Source: Lachnospiraceae bacterium OM04-12BH
GTDB taxonomy: Bacteria; Bacillota; Clostridia; Lachnospirales; Lachnospiraceae
DNA: 64,000 nucleotides
Direction: 5' to 3'
NCBI GenBank assembly: GCA_003490145.1
Contig: QULQ01000016.1
Coordinates: 1 to 64,000 of the forward strand
Part shown: piece after piece, positions 38,054 to 45,667 of the stretch
How positions within the stretch are numbered: position 1 is the first letter of the stretch
Layout: each line of letters starts with the position of its first letter
Made by a program: the position numbers and the translations under genes
The notes under the pieces: generated by a model
What the model was told of the DNA's origin: nothing
The model's database searches: none
Seen by the model: the letters and a program-made list of their open reading frames with translations, nothing else

Positions 38054-38161
38054 ATGTCAATTTTCGTCATTCGCAATAGCCATGAGCTGCATCAATTAAA
38101 AAAAGCCTTGCTCCTCCTCCGGGAGAGTATGACTATCTATCAGTATTATCATTCCATCTAA
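38054..38161 (+). CDS. Possible 35-residue small protein
   Basis: Reads MSIFVIRNSHELHQLKKALL and ends TIYQYYHSI-stop, with a strong AGGAGG 8-9 bases before the ATG. Nothing known to me matches. A terminator follows 28 bases later, so it could form its own short transcript. The 38 bases before its ribosome site are GC-rich and the rest of 37,850-38,050 shows no gene. Confidence 0.4.
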   Translation: MSIFVIRNSHELHQLKKALLLLRESMTIYQYYHSI

Positions 38162-38188
38162 ATCAGCAGAATAATAGGTGTTTTTGCT

Positions 38189-38224
38189 ACGCCAGTTTCC
38201 CATTGCGGAAATCTGGCGTTTTTT
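38189..38224 (+). terminator. Intrinsic terminator before the sigma-like gene
   Basis: ACGCCAGTTTCC, loop CATTGC, GGAAATCTGGCGT, then six T. Confidence 0.8.
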
Positions 38225-38280
38225 GTTGCCATTTTTTCGGAGATGACCCGGTTGTCTGCCGGTGTCGGTCTCCGCCTCCA

Positions 38281-38313
38281 TTCGATTCACCCGTCAATCA
38301 CCCGTGAATCGAA
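38281..38313 (+). promoter_or_regulatory. 10-bp inverted repeat before the sigma-like gene
   Basis: TTCGATTCAC and GTGAATCGAA are separated by 13 bases and end immediately before the ATGGAGG ribosome site of the gene at 38327. It could be an operator or an mRNA hairpin hiding that site. Confidence 0.5.
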
Positions 38314-38326
38314 ATGGAGGTACATA

Positions 38327-38740
38327 ATGAAGAAAATTAACCTTCGGGAACTTTATCCTAATGTTTATACAACAGACTTTTTTGTAGATGTGACAGAGGA
38401 AGTAATGGAGACTATTCGAGCAGCTGAACGTGCGGAAGCTGCGTATGAGCGAAAGATGTATCGCTATAAGGCGTACTACTCCCTGGACGGCGACAACGGC
38501 ATTGAAAATGCGATTCTGATGAAGCCCCAGACACCGGAGATGCTTCTGGAGGAAAAACAGTTTCAGGAGCAGGTTTATGCTGCTGTGATGAGGCTGCCGG
38601 AGAAACAGGCAAAGAGGATTTATGCCCGATACTATCTGGGAATGACGGTAAATGAAATTGCCGAAGTAGAAGGTGTAGACCCAAGCCGTGTCCGAGACAG
38701 TATCCGCCGTGGATTAAAGCAGCTTGTAAAATATTTTTGA
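38327..38740 (+). CDS. Sigma-70 region 4-like small factor
   Basis: A 137-residue protein. The C-terminal half (AVMRLPEKQAKRIYARYYLG, then TVNEIAEVEGVDPSRVRDSI) is a sigma region 4 helix-turn-helix. The N-terminal half is charged and lacks a clear region 2, so it is a regulator of the kind found in Tn916/CTn elements rather than a full sigma factor. I use ATG 38327 after ATGGAGG; an upstream in-frame start would read through the inverted repeat. Confidence 0.82.
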   Translation: MKKINLRELYPNVYTTDFFVDVTEEVMETIRAAERAEAAYERKMYRYKAYYSLDGDNGIENAILMKPQTPEMLLEEKQFQEQVYAAVMRLPEKQAKRIYARYYLGMTVNEIAEVEGVDPSRVRDSIRRGLKQLVKYF

Positions 38741-39155
38741 TAAAATTTCATTTGATGCGCCTGTTTTTTGCCTTTTTTGTCAGTGTTAATAAGAAGGACA
38801 AGTTTTCCTCCTTCATCAGTACATTGACAATCGAATAGACAGCACAACAGGTACATAACCCATGTACGAGCGAATATGAAACGCCGCGAAGATGGAGCAG
38901 TTAGGGAGGTGATGAAAGAACTGCTTCGGAGCGATCTACGATTTCATAAAACGGATTGTGGCAGATTTGGCGCGATGACTGCATGGGGGCTTAAAGATAC
39001 TTCCTCACGGCCCGCCAAAGACTTGGGGGGAACCCTGCGGCACACGATACGAACGATGCTGCGGAGTTATGACAGCCGCGCCAGCGGAGACCTGTTGTGT
39101 TCCCATCGTCAGGGGGCGTGGCAAATATGACGAGTAATCCGAACAGAATAACAGT
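38741..39155. other. Intergenic region without a supported gene
   Basis: About 415 bases. It contains a frame of 84 codons (38876-39130) that is Arg/Ser-rich and unlike any family I know, and short overlapping frames in the other phases. The GC-rich patches may be RNA structure or a relic. I see no convincing gene or repeat. Confidence 0.5.
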
Positions 39156-39203
39156 AGCCGCACCAGGTTTTTATCCGAAGATTTCTTTCAGACTGGTGCG
39201 GCT
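39156..39203 (+). terminator. Hairpin before the mazF-like gene
   Basis: AGCCGCACCAG (39156-39166) pairs perfectly with CTGGTGCGGCT (39193-39203), then GTTTAAG. An 11-bp stem with a 26-base loop; terminator or leader structure. Confidence 0.5.
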
Positions 39204-39237
39204 GTTTAAGTATTAAGATATTAAGGAGGCGAGAGTG

Positions 39238-39588
39238 ATGTTTGAAAAATTCCATCGAGGTGACATATATTCGGCTGATTTAAGCCCTGGTATCGGCTCA
39301 GAACAAAGTGGCTCTCGTCCTGTACTCATTCTTCAAAACAATGTGGGAAATTGTTTCAGTCCTACGATTATTATTGCAGCAATTACCAGTGTAAGCAAAA
39401 AAAGCAGAAAGTTCCCCACGCATTACCACTTAAATGACAGATGCGGTTTGGTGAAACCATCTGTTGTTATGCTGGAACAGATCAGAACAATCGACAAGTC
39501 GAGGTTAAAAAACTATATTGGTCATCTAAACAAGGATGACATGGAAAATATAAACAAGACGCTCTTGTGCAGTCTAGGGATTACATAA
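39238..39588 (+). CDS. mazF: MazF/PemK-like mRNA interferase toxin
   Basis: A 116-residue protein with the PemK fold signature FHRGDIYSADLSP and SEQSGSRPVLILQN, then LVKPSVVMLEQIRTIDKSRL. Such toxins cut mRNA at short motifs. The ATG at 39238 lies eight bases after AAGGAGG. I can find no MazE-like antitoxin directly upstream, the usual place, so it may be an orphan, use a distant antitoxin, or serve another purpose in the element. Confidence 0.88.
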   Translation: MFEKFHRGDIYSADLSPGIGSEQSGSRPVLILQNNVGNCFSPTIIIAAITSVSKKSRKFPTHYHLNDRCGLVKPSVVMLEQIRTIDKSRLKNYIGHLNKDDMENINKTLLCSLGIT

Positions 39589-39667
39589 AAGTGCCGAAAG
39601 GCCGTATCATTTTCAGGCTGTGCAAGTAGAGTTATAATTTCGTTAGGAATTGCGGAGGTGATTCTGA

Positions 39668-39829
39668 ATGGAGAATATCCAGAATAAAAGCGCATTGATT
39701 CCTTCAGATGAAATCCGGTCAGAAGAACTTCTGGCGGAACAAAAATTTGAAGCGTTTATCACTTCGCTGGCACATATCATCGAGAAATATGGTATGAGAG
39801 TGCTGGGCGAGGTTGACGGAGCTGCGTGA
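39668..39829 (+). CDS. 53-residue protein before the serine recombinase
   Basis: Reads ENIQNKSALIPSDEIRSEEL, then QKFEAFITSLAHIIEKYG, ending GEVDGAA-stop. GCGGAGGTGATT precedes the ATG. It is acidic and helical, lies 79 bases after mazF and 55 before the recombinase. It could be the antitoxin or a recombination accessory factor; I cannot decide. Confidence 0.6.
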   Translation: MENIQNKSALIPSDEIRSEELLAEQKFEAFITSLAHIIEKYGMRVLGEVDGAA

Positions 39830-39884
39830 GAATCGCAGCTTTACATAGGATATTTTCCAAAAGTAAATTTTGGAGGTATGAATT

Positions 39885-41555
39885 ATGAACCGATATGGAA
39901 AACGCTGTGTTTTGTATCCGAGGGTCAGCACAGAGATGCAAGTGGACGGATACAGCTTGGAAGGTCAAAAAAATATGCTGACACGATTTGCGGATCGTGA
40001 GGAAATGATCGTTGTTGATACTTATGAAGATGCCGGTAAATCCGGTAAATCCATTGAGGGACGGCCTGCCTTTCAAAAAATGCTCAGAGATATTGAGGAT
40101 GGCTTGGACGTTGACTATATTTTAGTGTATAAGCTGTCACGGTTTGGCCGTAATGCAGCAGATATACTTAACTCTTTGGAGTTGGTTCAATCTTATGGTG
40201 TAAATCTGATTTGCATAGAAGAAGGGATTGATTCCTCTCAGACAAGCGGAAAACTTTTGATTTCTGTACTATCTGCTGTGGCTGAGATTGAGCGTGAGAA
40301 TATTATCGAGCAGACGATGAACGGGCGGCGCGAAAAGGCACGGCAAGGTGGATGGAATGGTGGCTTTGCTCCCTACGGGTATACACTGGAAGATAACAAG
40401 CTGATGATTGAAGAAACAGAGGCTGTGGCAATACGGAAGATTTTTGAATTATATACTTCATCGGAAATCGGTTTGGGTGGTATTGCGAATCAGTTGAACT
40501 TACAAGGTATACGGAAAATTCCGAGGCAGAATGGCACATTAGAGGATTGGACAGGACATTTTATTAAACTGATATTGGATAACCCGGTTTATTGCGGTAA
40601 AATTGCCTATGGACGGAGAACGAAGGAAAAAGTCAAAGGCACAAAAAACGATTACCAGATGAAAAGAAATGACGATTACATTCTGACAGAGGGACAGCAT
40701 AAAGGAATCGTTAGTGAGGAGGTATGGGAAAAGGCTCATGCCAAGCGTCTTAGAACCGGAGTAAAGCAACCGTCAAAAATTGGGCGGGATCGAGTTCATT
40801 TGTTATCAGGTCTGCTGAAATGCCCGGTTTGTGGAAGTCCCATGTATACGAATAAACACGCATGGACAAATAAAGATGGCACTTACAAAGAAATTTACTA
40901 TTATGTATGTAGTCGGAATAGGATGGTCCGGGGTAAGCATTGTGAATATAAGGCGATGCTGAAAAAGACCGATATTGAACCGATGGTCATTGAGGCAATT
41001 CGTGAGATCGTAAGGAATGAGGAATATGCCCAAGCCATTAAAAAACGGATTGGCGTTCAGATTGACACGAAAGCAGTGGATAAAGAACTGGAGGGCTATC
41101 AGGCAAAGCTGAAGGAAGTTGATCTGAATAAAACAAGATTGGAACGGGAAATTGACAGTCTCCCTGCTGATGCAAAATATCGGGAACGAAAGCTCCATGA
41201 TATGACCTTGCGGTTAGATTCCCTATATGATGTCATTGTTGAGCTGGAGGAAAAAATTGAAGATGCCAGACTTCGGCGAGATGCAATTAAGCAGCAGGCA
41301 ATTACTCTTGAGAATATTTACAAAATCATGGTGAATTTCGACTGCGTTTATAATATAATAAATGACGAAGAAAAGAGAAATGTGGTCACAGCCTTGATTA
41401 AGGAAATTGAAATTTACAGGAATGACGAGTCTGAATATCCGCTAAAGCGGATTGGTCTGAATTTTCCGGTGTTCAAGGATGGCGGGGAAGTTACGGAGCT
41501 TTTGTGGGACAAAGGGAATACCGTTGAGACGGTTGTCTTGATGACTAGGAAATAG
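39885..41555 (+). CDS. Large serine recombinase (likely ICE integrase)
   Basis: A 556-residue recombinase with the resolvase domain (YPRVSTEMQVDGYSLEGQ, catalytic Ser about 16; YKLSRFGRNAADIL), recombinase domain, zinc ribbon (LLKCPVCGSPM, YVCSRN) and coiled coil (about 415-470). Length and domain order match the integrases of CTn2/CTn5-like elements, which insert and excise the element. Its stop lies only 15 bases from an IS21 end, so the element's right attachment site should be within this short stretch or beyond the IS. TGGAGG precedes the ATG. Confidence 0.93.
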   Translation: MNRYGKRCVLYPRVSTEMQVDGYSLEGQKNMLTRFADREEMIVVDTYEDAGKSGKSIEGRPAFQKMLRDIEDGLDVDYILVYKLSRFGRNAADILNSLELVQSYGVNLICIEEGIDSSQTSGKLLISVLSAVAEIERENIIEQTMNGRREKARQGGWNGGFAPYGYTLEDNKLMIEETEAVAIRKIFELYTSSEIGLGGIANQLNLQGIRKIPRQNGTLEDWTGHFIKLILDNPVYCGKIAYGRRTKEKVKGTKNDYQMKRNDDYILTEGQHKGIVSEEVWEKAHAKRLRTGVKQPSKIGRDRVHLLSGLLKCPVCGSPMYTNKHAWTNKDGTYKEIYYYVCSRNRMVRGKHCEYKAMLKKTDIEPMVIEAIREIVRNEEYAQAIKKRIGVQIDTKAVDKELEGYQAKLKEVDLNKTRLEREIDSLPADAKYRERKLHDMTLRLDSLYDVIVELEEKIEDARLRRDAIKQQAITLENIYKIMVNFDCVYNIINDEEKRNVVTALIKEIEIYRNDESEYPLKRIGLNFPVFKDGGEVTELLWDKGNTVETVVLMTRK

Positions 41556-41592
41556 GTTCACTGACAAAAATGTGATTATTCCGGAGCTCTCT

Positions 41593-41666
41593 GAGCCACC
41601 TGTCCGGACTTTGGGAGCCACCATTCCGGAGAATGAGAGCCACATATTCCGGTAATTCAGAGCCAC
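41593..41666. repeat. IS21 left-end transposase binding repeats
   Basis: GAGCCAC occurs at 41593, 41615, 41637 and 41660, that is every 22-23 bases, each linked to a CCGG. At the right end the inverse (GTGGCTC or GCGGCTC) is at 44101, 44123 and 44146. Multiple end repeats that bind IstA are typical of IS21. Confidence 0.8.
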
Positions 41667-41749
41667 ATTTAAACGCTCTATTACATATATTTCCTTTATA
41701 CTGTTGATACACACCATTGGTGTGAATACAGGTAAAGGAGGTCACAATT

Positions 41750-43306
41750 ATGACCAAGTATCGTGAAATCCTACGCTTGCAGAGCTTAGGATTCAGCGAA
41801 CGGAACATCGCACAGAGCTGCGGTGTATCCAGGAACACAGTCGCCAAGGTTTTGAAAAAGGCAGCGGAAATAAATATTTCATGGCCGCTGGATTTTGACA
41901 TGACCGACAGCGCGCTTGAGGAGCTTATGTTCCCAAAGGATAAGTCAGCAACAAATAAACGCATGCCTGACTTTAACTACATTCGCCAAGAACTTCTGCG
42001 AAATGGAGTCAACAAAAAGCTTCTCTGGGTAGAATACTGTGAGGAGTGCCGTATGAGCAACGAAGAGCCGCTCATGTATTCCCAGTTCTGCTACTACATC
42101 CAAAAGGATGAAGAGAAACGCAGGGCTACCATGCATATCCAGAGAAAGCCTGGTGAACAGATTGAAGCTGACTGGGCAGGTGATCCCGCCCACATCATTG
42201 ATCCGGACACCGGAGAGATCACAGAGGCATGGATCTTTGTAGGGGTACTGACTTACAGCCAGTATGCTTTTGTAAAAGCATACATGAATGAGAAAACAAG
42301 CAACTGGATTAAAGCTCATGTCCAGATGTTCGATTTCTTTGGCGATGTAACACCGATGCTTGTCTCCGATAACTGCACAACAGCAGTGAATCATGAAAAG
42401 AGCGACTGGCATACCACGTCATTAAACACAACTTACCATGAGATGGCAGAACACTATAATCTTGCCATCATTCCGGCCAGAGTCCGGAAACCCAAGGATA
42501 AACCAAATGTAGAAGGATCTGTAGGAAAGATATCTACTTGGATAACTGCAGCCCTTCGTAATGAACAGTTTTTCTCGCTTGCAGAATTAAATGATTCTAT
42601 CCGGGAAAAACTGAATGCCTACAATGCTCGTAAATTCCAGAAAAAGGAATGCAGCAGGCTCAGTTTATTTCTTGGGGAAGAAATGCCGTTACTGGCTCCG
42701 TTGCCTGCTACACCCTTTGAACTGGTTGAGTGGAAACAAGCCACTGTCCAGTTCAACTATCACATCGCAGTAGACAAGATGTACTACTCCGTGCCTTATC
42801 AGTATATCAAAAATAAGGTCGATGTGCGTATAACAGATACAACGGTTGAAATATTTTATAATCACAATCGAATTGCCTCTCATAGGAGACTTCACGGAAG
42901 GAGCGGCCAGTATTCCACTGTGACGGAACATATGTCGCAGGAACACCAGAAATATCTGGAATGGAACGGCGACAGGTTCCGCAAATGGGCAGATTCGATT
43001 GGAATTAACACAAGTAAGGTTGTCGATGCAATACTTACCTCCGGCAGGGTTGAACAACAATCCTATAGAAGCTGTATGGGATTGTTAAAACTGGCAGAGA
43101 AATATTCGCCTGAAAAACTGGAACAGGTCTGTGCCAAAGCACTTTCCTATTCTGCTAAACCCAGCTATAAAAGTATCAAAAATCTATTGGCTGCAATGAA
43201 AGACTCACCAGATGACATATCGAATGCATCAAAGGAATCTCAGACTATTGAAAAGCCACATGGCATCACAAGAGGTGCCAGATACTATGGAGGTAAACGA
43301 TCATGA
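41750..43306 (+). CDS. istA: IS21-family transposase IstA
   Basis: A 518-residue DDE transposase. The N-terminal HTH reads LRLQSLGFSERNIAQSCGVS; the catalytic core shows EADWAGD, LVSDNCTTAV and KPNVEGSVGKI (likely D, D, E). AAAGGAGG precedes the ATG. The stop overlaps istB by four bases. It looks intact and probably active. Confidence 0.95.
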   Translation: MTKYREILRLQSLGFSERNIAQSCGVSRNTVAKVLKKAAEINISWPLDFDMTDSALEELMFPKDKSATNKRMPDFNYIRQELLRNGVNKKLLWVEYCEECRMSNEEPLMYSQFCYYIQKDEEKRRATMHIQRKPGEQIEADWAGDPAHIIDPDTGEITEAWIFVGVLTYSQYAFVKAYMNEKTSNWIKAHVQMFDFFGDVTPMLVSDNCTTAVNHEKSDWHTTSLNTTYHEMAEHYNLAIIPARVRKPKDKPNVEGSVGKISTWITAALRNEQFFSLAELNDSIREKLNAYNARKFQKKECSRLSLFLGEEMPLLAPLPATPFELVEWKQATVQFNYHIAVDKMYYSVPYQYIKNKVDVRITDTTVEIFYNHNRIASHRRLHGRSGQYSTVTEHMSQEHQKYLEWNGDRFRKWADSIGINTSKVVDAILTSGRVEQQSYRSCMGLLKLAEKYSPEKLEQVCAKALSYSAKPSYKSIKNLLAAMKDSPDDISNASKESQTIEKPHGITRGARYYGGKRS

Positions 43307-44079
43307 CAAATCAAAGTACAATCGATAAACTTATCGAAATGCGCCTGACCGCTATGGCAGATGCATTCCGTATCCAGATGGATGATCCTACAATGAAGGA
43401 AGTGCCGTTCGAGGACCGCTTCGGTATGCTTGTTGATATCGAGTACAGCAATCGCAAAAATAACCGGTTGAAAAGACTGATCCGGCAGGCTGAGTTCGAA
43501 CAGCCGGATGCCAGCATTGCAGCAATTGATTACCAGTCCGGTCGGAAACTGAACAAAGCACTGATCAGCCGTCTGGCAACTTGCGAATACATTACAGAAT
43601 ACAGGAACATCTTCATTACAGGTGCCACCGGAAGTGGTAAAACTTATATGGCCTGTGCTTTTGGCATGGAGGTCTGCAAACACTACTACACAGTACGGCA
43701 TGTGCGGCTTCCTGATTTATTACTGGACTTACAGGCTGCCAGAGACAGCGGAACTTTTTCAACTGTCCTGAAAAAGTACACCAAGTCAGTAGTACTGATC
43801 ATTGACGAGTGGCTTCTCCTCAAACTGACGGAAGCTGAAGCCAGAAATCTTTTTGAACTGATACACAAAAGACGCAAGAGATCATCCACGATCTTTTGCT
43901 CACAGTTCCGCGAAAGTGAATGGTACCAACAAATCTGTGGCGGTGAAAGTACCCTGGCAGATGCCATTATGGATCGTATAACGTATGACTCATATAAAAT
44001 CGATATTGAAAGCATTGATCCACCCAAAGATCTCTCTATGCGAGAGGTATATGGATTAGATCCTGCAATGGCAAAGTAA
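43303..44079 (+). CDS. istB: IS21-family helper ATPase IstB
   Basis: A 258-residue DnaC/AAA+-like ATPase with Walker A TGATGSGKTYM and Walker B VVLIIDEW. IstB selects target DNA and stimulates IstA. It starts at an ATGA overlap with istA. Length is normal. Confidence 0.95.
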   Translation: MTNQSTIDKLIEMRLTAMADAFRIQMDDPTMKEVPFEDRFGMLVDIEYSNRKNNRLKRLIRQAEFEQPDASIAAIDYQSGRKLNKALISRLATCEYITEYRNIFITGATGSGKTYMACAFGMEVCKHYYTVRHVRLPDLLLDLQAARDSGTFSTVLKKYTKSVVLIIDEWLLLKLTEAEARNLFELIHKRRKRSSTIFCSQFRESEWYQQICGGESTLADAIMDRITYDSYKIDIESIDPPKDLSMREVYGLDPAMAK

Positions 44080-44230
44080 CTTATCACTACAGAGAACGGA
44101 GTGGCTCCGTTAGTCCGGACAGGTGGCTCTCGCCACACCGGACTGGCGGCTCCGCCGCACCGTAATATTCACATTTTGGCGAAAAGATACTTTTTCGCAA
44201 AAGAACATCACGATTGGAGGATGAAAATAT

Positions 44231-45025
44231 ATGGATACTTTTAATAGCGGAAAAATAAAAGAAATGGTTTATGATGTTCTTCAGAATCCAACGAGAGAGA
44301 ACTTTATTGATATTTTAGATAATGGTCTTGGAGAACAGGATAATTTAGATTTTAAGGTGCAATGGATTGAAGCACAGAAATTAGCAGAAATAGTATTAGG
44401 AATTGCTAATTCAGGTGGAGGAGCAATAATACTTGGAGTAAAAGAAAATGAGGATGGGACATTAGAGAGTACTGGTTTATCTAAGATTGAAGATAAAGAA
44501 AAAATACACAGTAAGATGGCGAAATTTTTACCGGAAACAATTAAATTTGAAATAGCAGATTTTGACTTTTCAAATGAAAGTTATAGTAAATTGACAGGAA
44601 GACTTTTTCAACTGATTCTTATCTATTCAGAGGATATAAATTTACCATATATTTGGGAAAAGGATAGTAATTCTGCAGAAGCTGGATGTATATTTTTTCG
44701 TAGAGGAACAAAAACAGTAAAGGCTAATTCTTATGAAATAAAAGAAATGTTGGACAAAAGATTAGAGGCAGCATATGTTGAACAGTCAAGTTTGCATTTG
44801 GAAGAACATTTAAAGCAATTAAATACATTATATAAAAATATGTCATCGCAGATATATTCGTCTTCGGTGATTAGTAATTTGTTTAAGAACATGAGTGCAT
44901 TTGGAACTTTGGCGGGAACGTCACAAAATAATCCACATTACCCTAAAGAGTCCTATGATGAATTTATTGCTAAGATGATTGAAAAAAAGAAGATAAAAAT
45001 AGAGAAGGTTTTAGATTTGAAATAA
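44231..45025 (+). CDS. AlbA_2 domain (schlafen-like) protein
   Basis: A 264-residue protein whose first half is an AlbA_2 domain: EQDNLDFKVQWIEAQKLAEI, then VLGIANSGGGAIILGVKEN. The C-terminal half is helical and ends in a Lys-rich tail. AlbA_2 proteins bind nucleic acids, and several act in regulation or phage defence. The gene is AT-rich, stands alone right after the IS, and TTGGAGG precedes the ATG. What it controls cannot be seen. Confidence 0.8.
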   Translation: MDTFNSGKIKEMVYDVLQNPTRENFIDILDNGLGEQDNLDFKVQWIEAQKLAEIVLGIANSGGGAIILGVKENEDGTLESTGLSKIEDKEKIHSKMAKFLPETIKFEIADFDFSNESYSKLTGRLFQLILIYSEDINLPYIWEKDSNSAEAGCIFFRRGTKTVKANSYEIKEMLDKRLEAAYVEQSSLHLEEHLKQLNTLYKNMSSQIYSSSVISNLFKNMSAFGTLAGTSQNNPHYPKESYDEFIAKMIEKKKIKIEKVLDLK

Positions 45026-45268
45026 TTAGGGAAATAGAGGGGATAAAACCGTTACCCCACTTTGAAAATCTATTGCATACTTTCGCTATGCAGTATAAAA
45101 TCAAAGTTCAGAGGAATATTGAAACCGTCTGTCTGCTTTTAAGGAAACCTTGATTTTCTGCGGTTTGTGGGATATTAAGGAGCAAAAATGGATGTGTGTT
45201 TTGTAGCCTTATGAATGAATCATTTGAATATCGTAGCAGAGGGGTGTTTTGAGACTCTGCTGAATAAT

Positions 45269-45333
45269 AGGCTTTTGCTAAAAGGTATCACTGTTGCGAA
45301 AATGTATGATACCTTCTGGCAGGAGCCTTTTTG
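45269..45333 (+). terminator. Long intrinsic terminator
   Basis: AGGCTTTTGC...AAGGTATCA pairs with TGATACCTT...GGCAGGAGCCT, then TTTTTG. It ends transcription from the AlbA_2 gene before the BlaI-controlled promoter. The rest of 45,026-45,345 holds no gene that I can support. Confidence 0.75.
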
Positions 45334-45345
45334 TATAAAGATAAC

Positions 45346-45375
45346 TTGACTTATAAATCTTACTGGTGTAATATT
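45346..45375 (+). promoter_or_regulatory. Promoter with BlaI-type operator 1 (PBP operon)
   Basis: TTGACT (45346-45351), 17 bases, TAATAT (45369-45374). Dyad TTACTGGTGTAA (45360-45371) lies across the spacer and -10, the place where BlaI/MecI repressors bind. A second half site TTACAC follows at once. Confidence 0.82.
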
Positions 45376-45423
45376 TACACAAGTGCAGCAGGATTGCGGA
45401 CGAAATTTTTTTGCTGCGAAATC

Positions 45424-45513
45424 TTACACATGTAATAAAAAGAGAGGAGGAATGCATAGTACGATATACCCAGCAAAGAGAAATTTTTTTATTTTAAAAT
45501 CTTACGAATGTAA
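45424..45513 (+). promoter_or_regulatory. BlaI-type operators 2 and 3 in the leader
   Basis: TTACACATGTAA (45424-45435) and TTACGAATGTAA (45502-45513), each flanked by AATC or AAATC and by AATA. They lie downstream of the promoter, so the repressor could also block elongation. Confidence 0.7.
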
Positions 45514-45529
45514 TATTTTGAAGATATAA
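45452..45529 (+). CDS. Possible 25-residue leader peptide
   Basis: Reads MHSTIYPAKRNFFILKSYEC and ends NILKI-stop. AGAGGAGG lies just before the ATG. It spans operator 3 and precedes the PBP gene by 139 bases. It may be fortuitous, but its ribosome site is stronger than that of many genes here. Confidence 0.35.
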   Translation: MHSTIYPAKRNFFILKSYECNILKI

Positions 45530-45667
45530 CGTACATTGAAAATAGAATATGACCATTTCGACTATCGTCTCAATGGAGATACTCGTCAAATGGCATTTCA
45601 TGCAAGCATGAATGCCGCTTGACTTGTTATTTACCATATCAGCAAAGCAAAATGAATGGAGGTCAAT

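Larger units (their letters stand above)
41571..44173 (+). mobile_element. IS21-family insertion sequence
   Basis: About 2.6 kb. The left end begins TGTGATTATTCCGG and the right end is ATTCACA (inverse TGTGAATATTACGG). Both ends carry inverted blocks GAGCCAC-n-TCCGG: four on the left and three on the right at about 22-base spacing. The pair istA-istB fills the interior. I see no clear target duplication (AAAAA on the left, TTTTG on the right), so the exact termini are uncertain by a few bases. Confidence 0.9.

Noticed and set aside
38876..39130. An 84-codon frame between the sigma-like gene and mazF
   Set aside because: No ribosome site at its start, no family resemblance, and equally long fragments exist in the other frames. 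It also does not look like a MazE antitoxin.
41556..41570. Target-site duplication of the IS21 element
   Set aside because: The left flank (AAAAA) and right flank (TTTTG) are not direct repeats; the match seen is an extension of the inverted ends.
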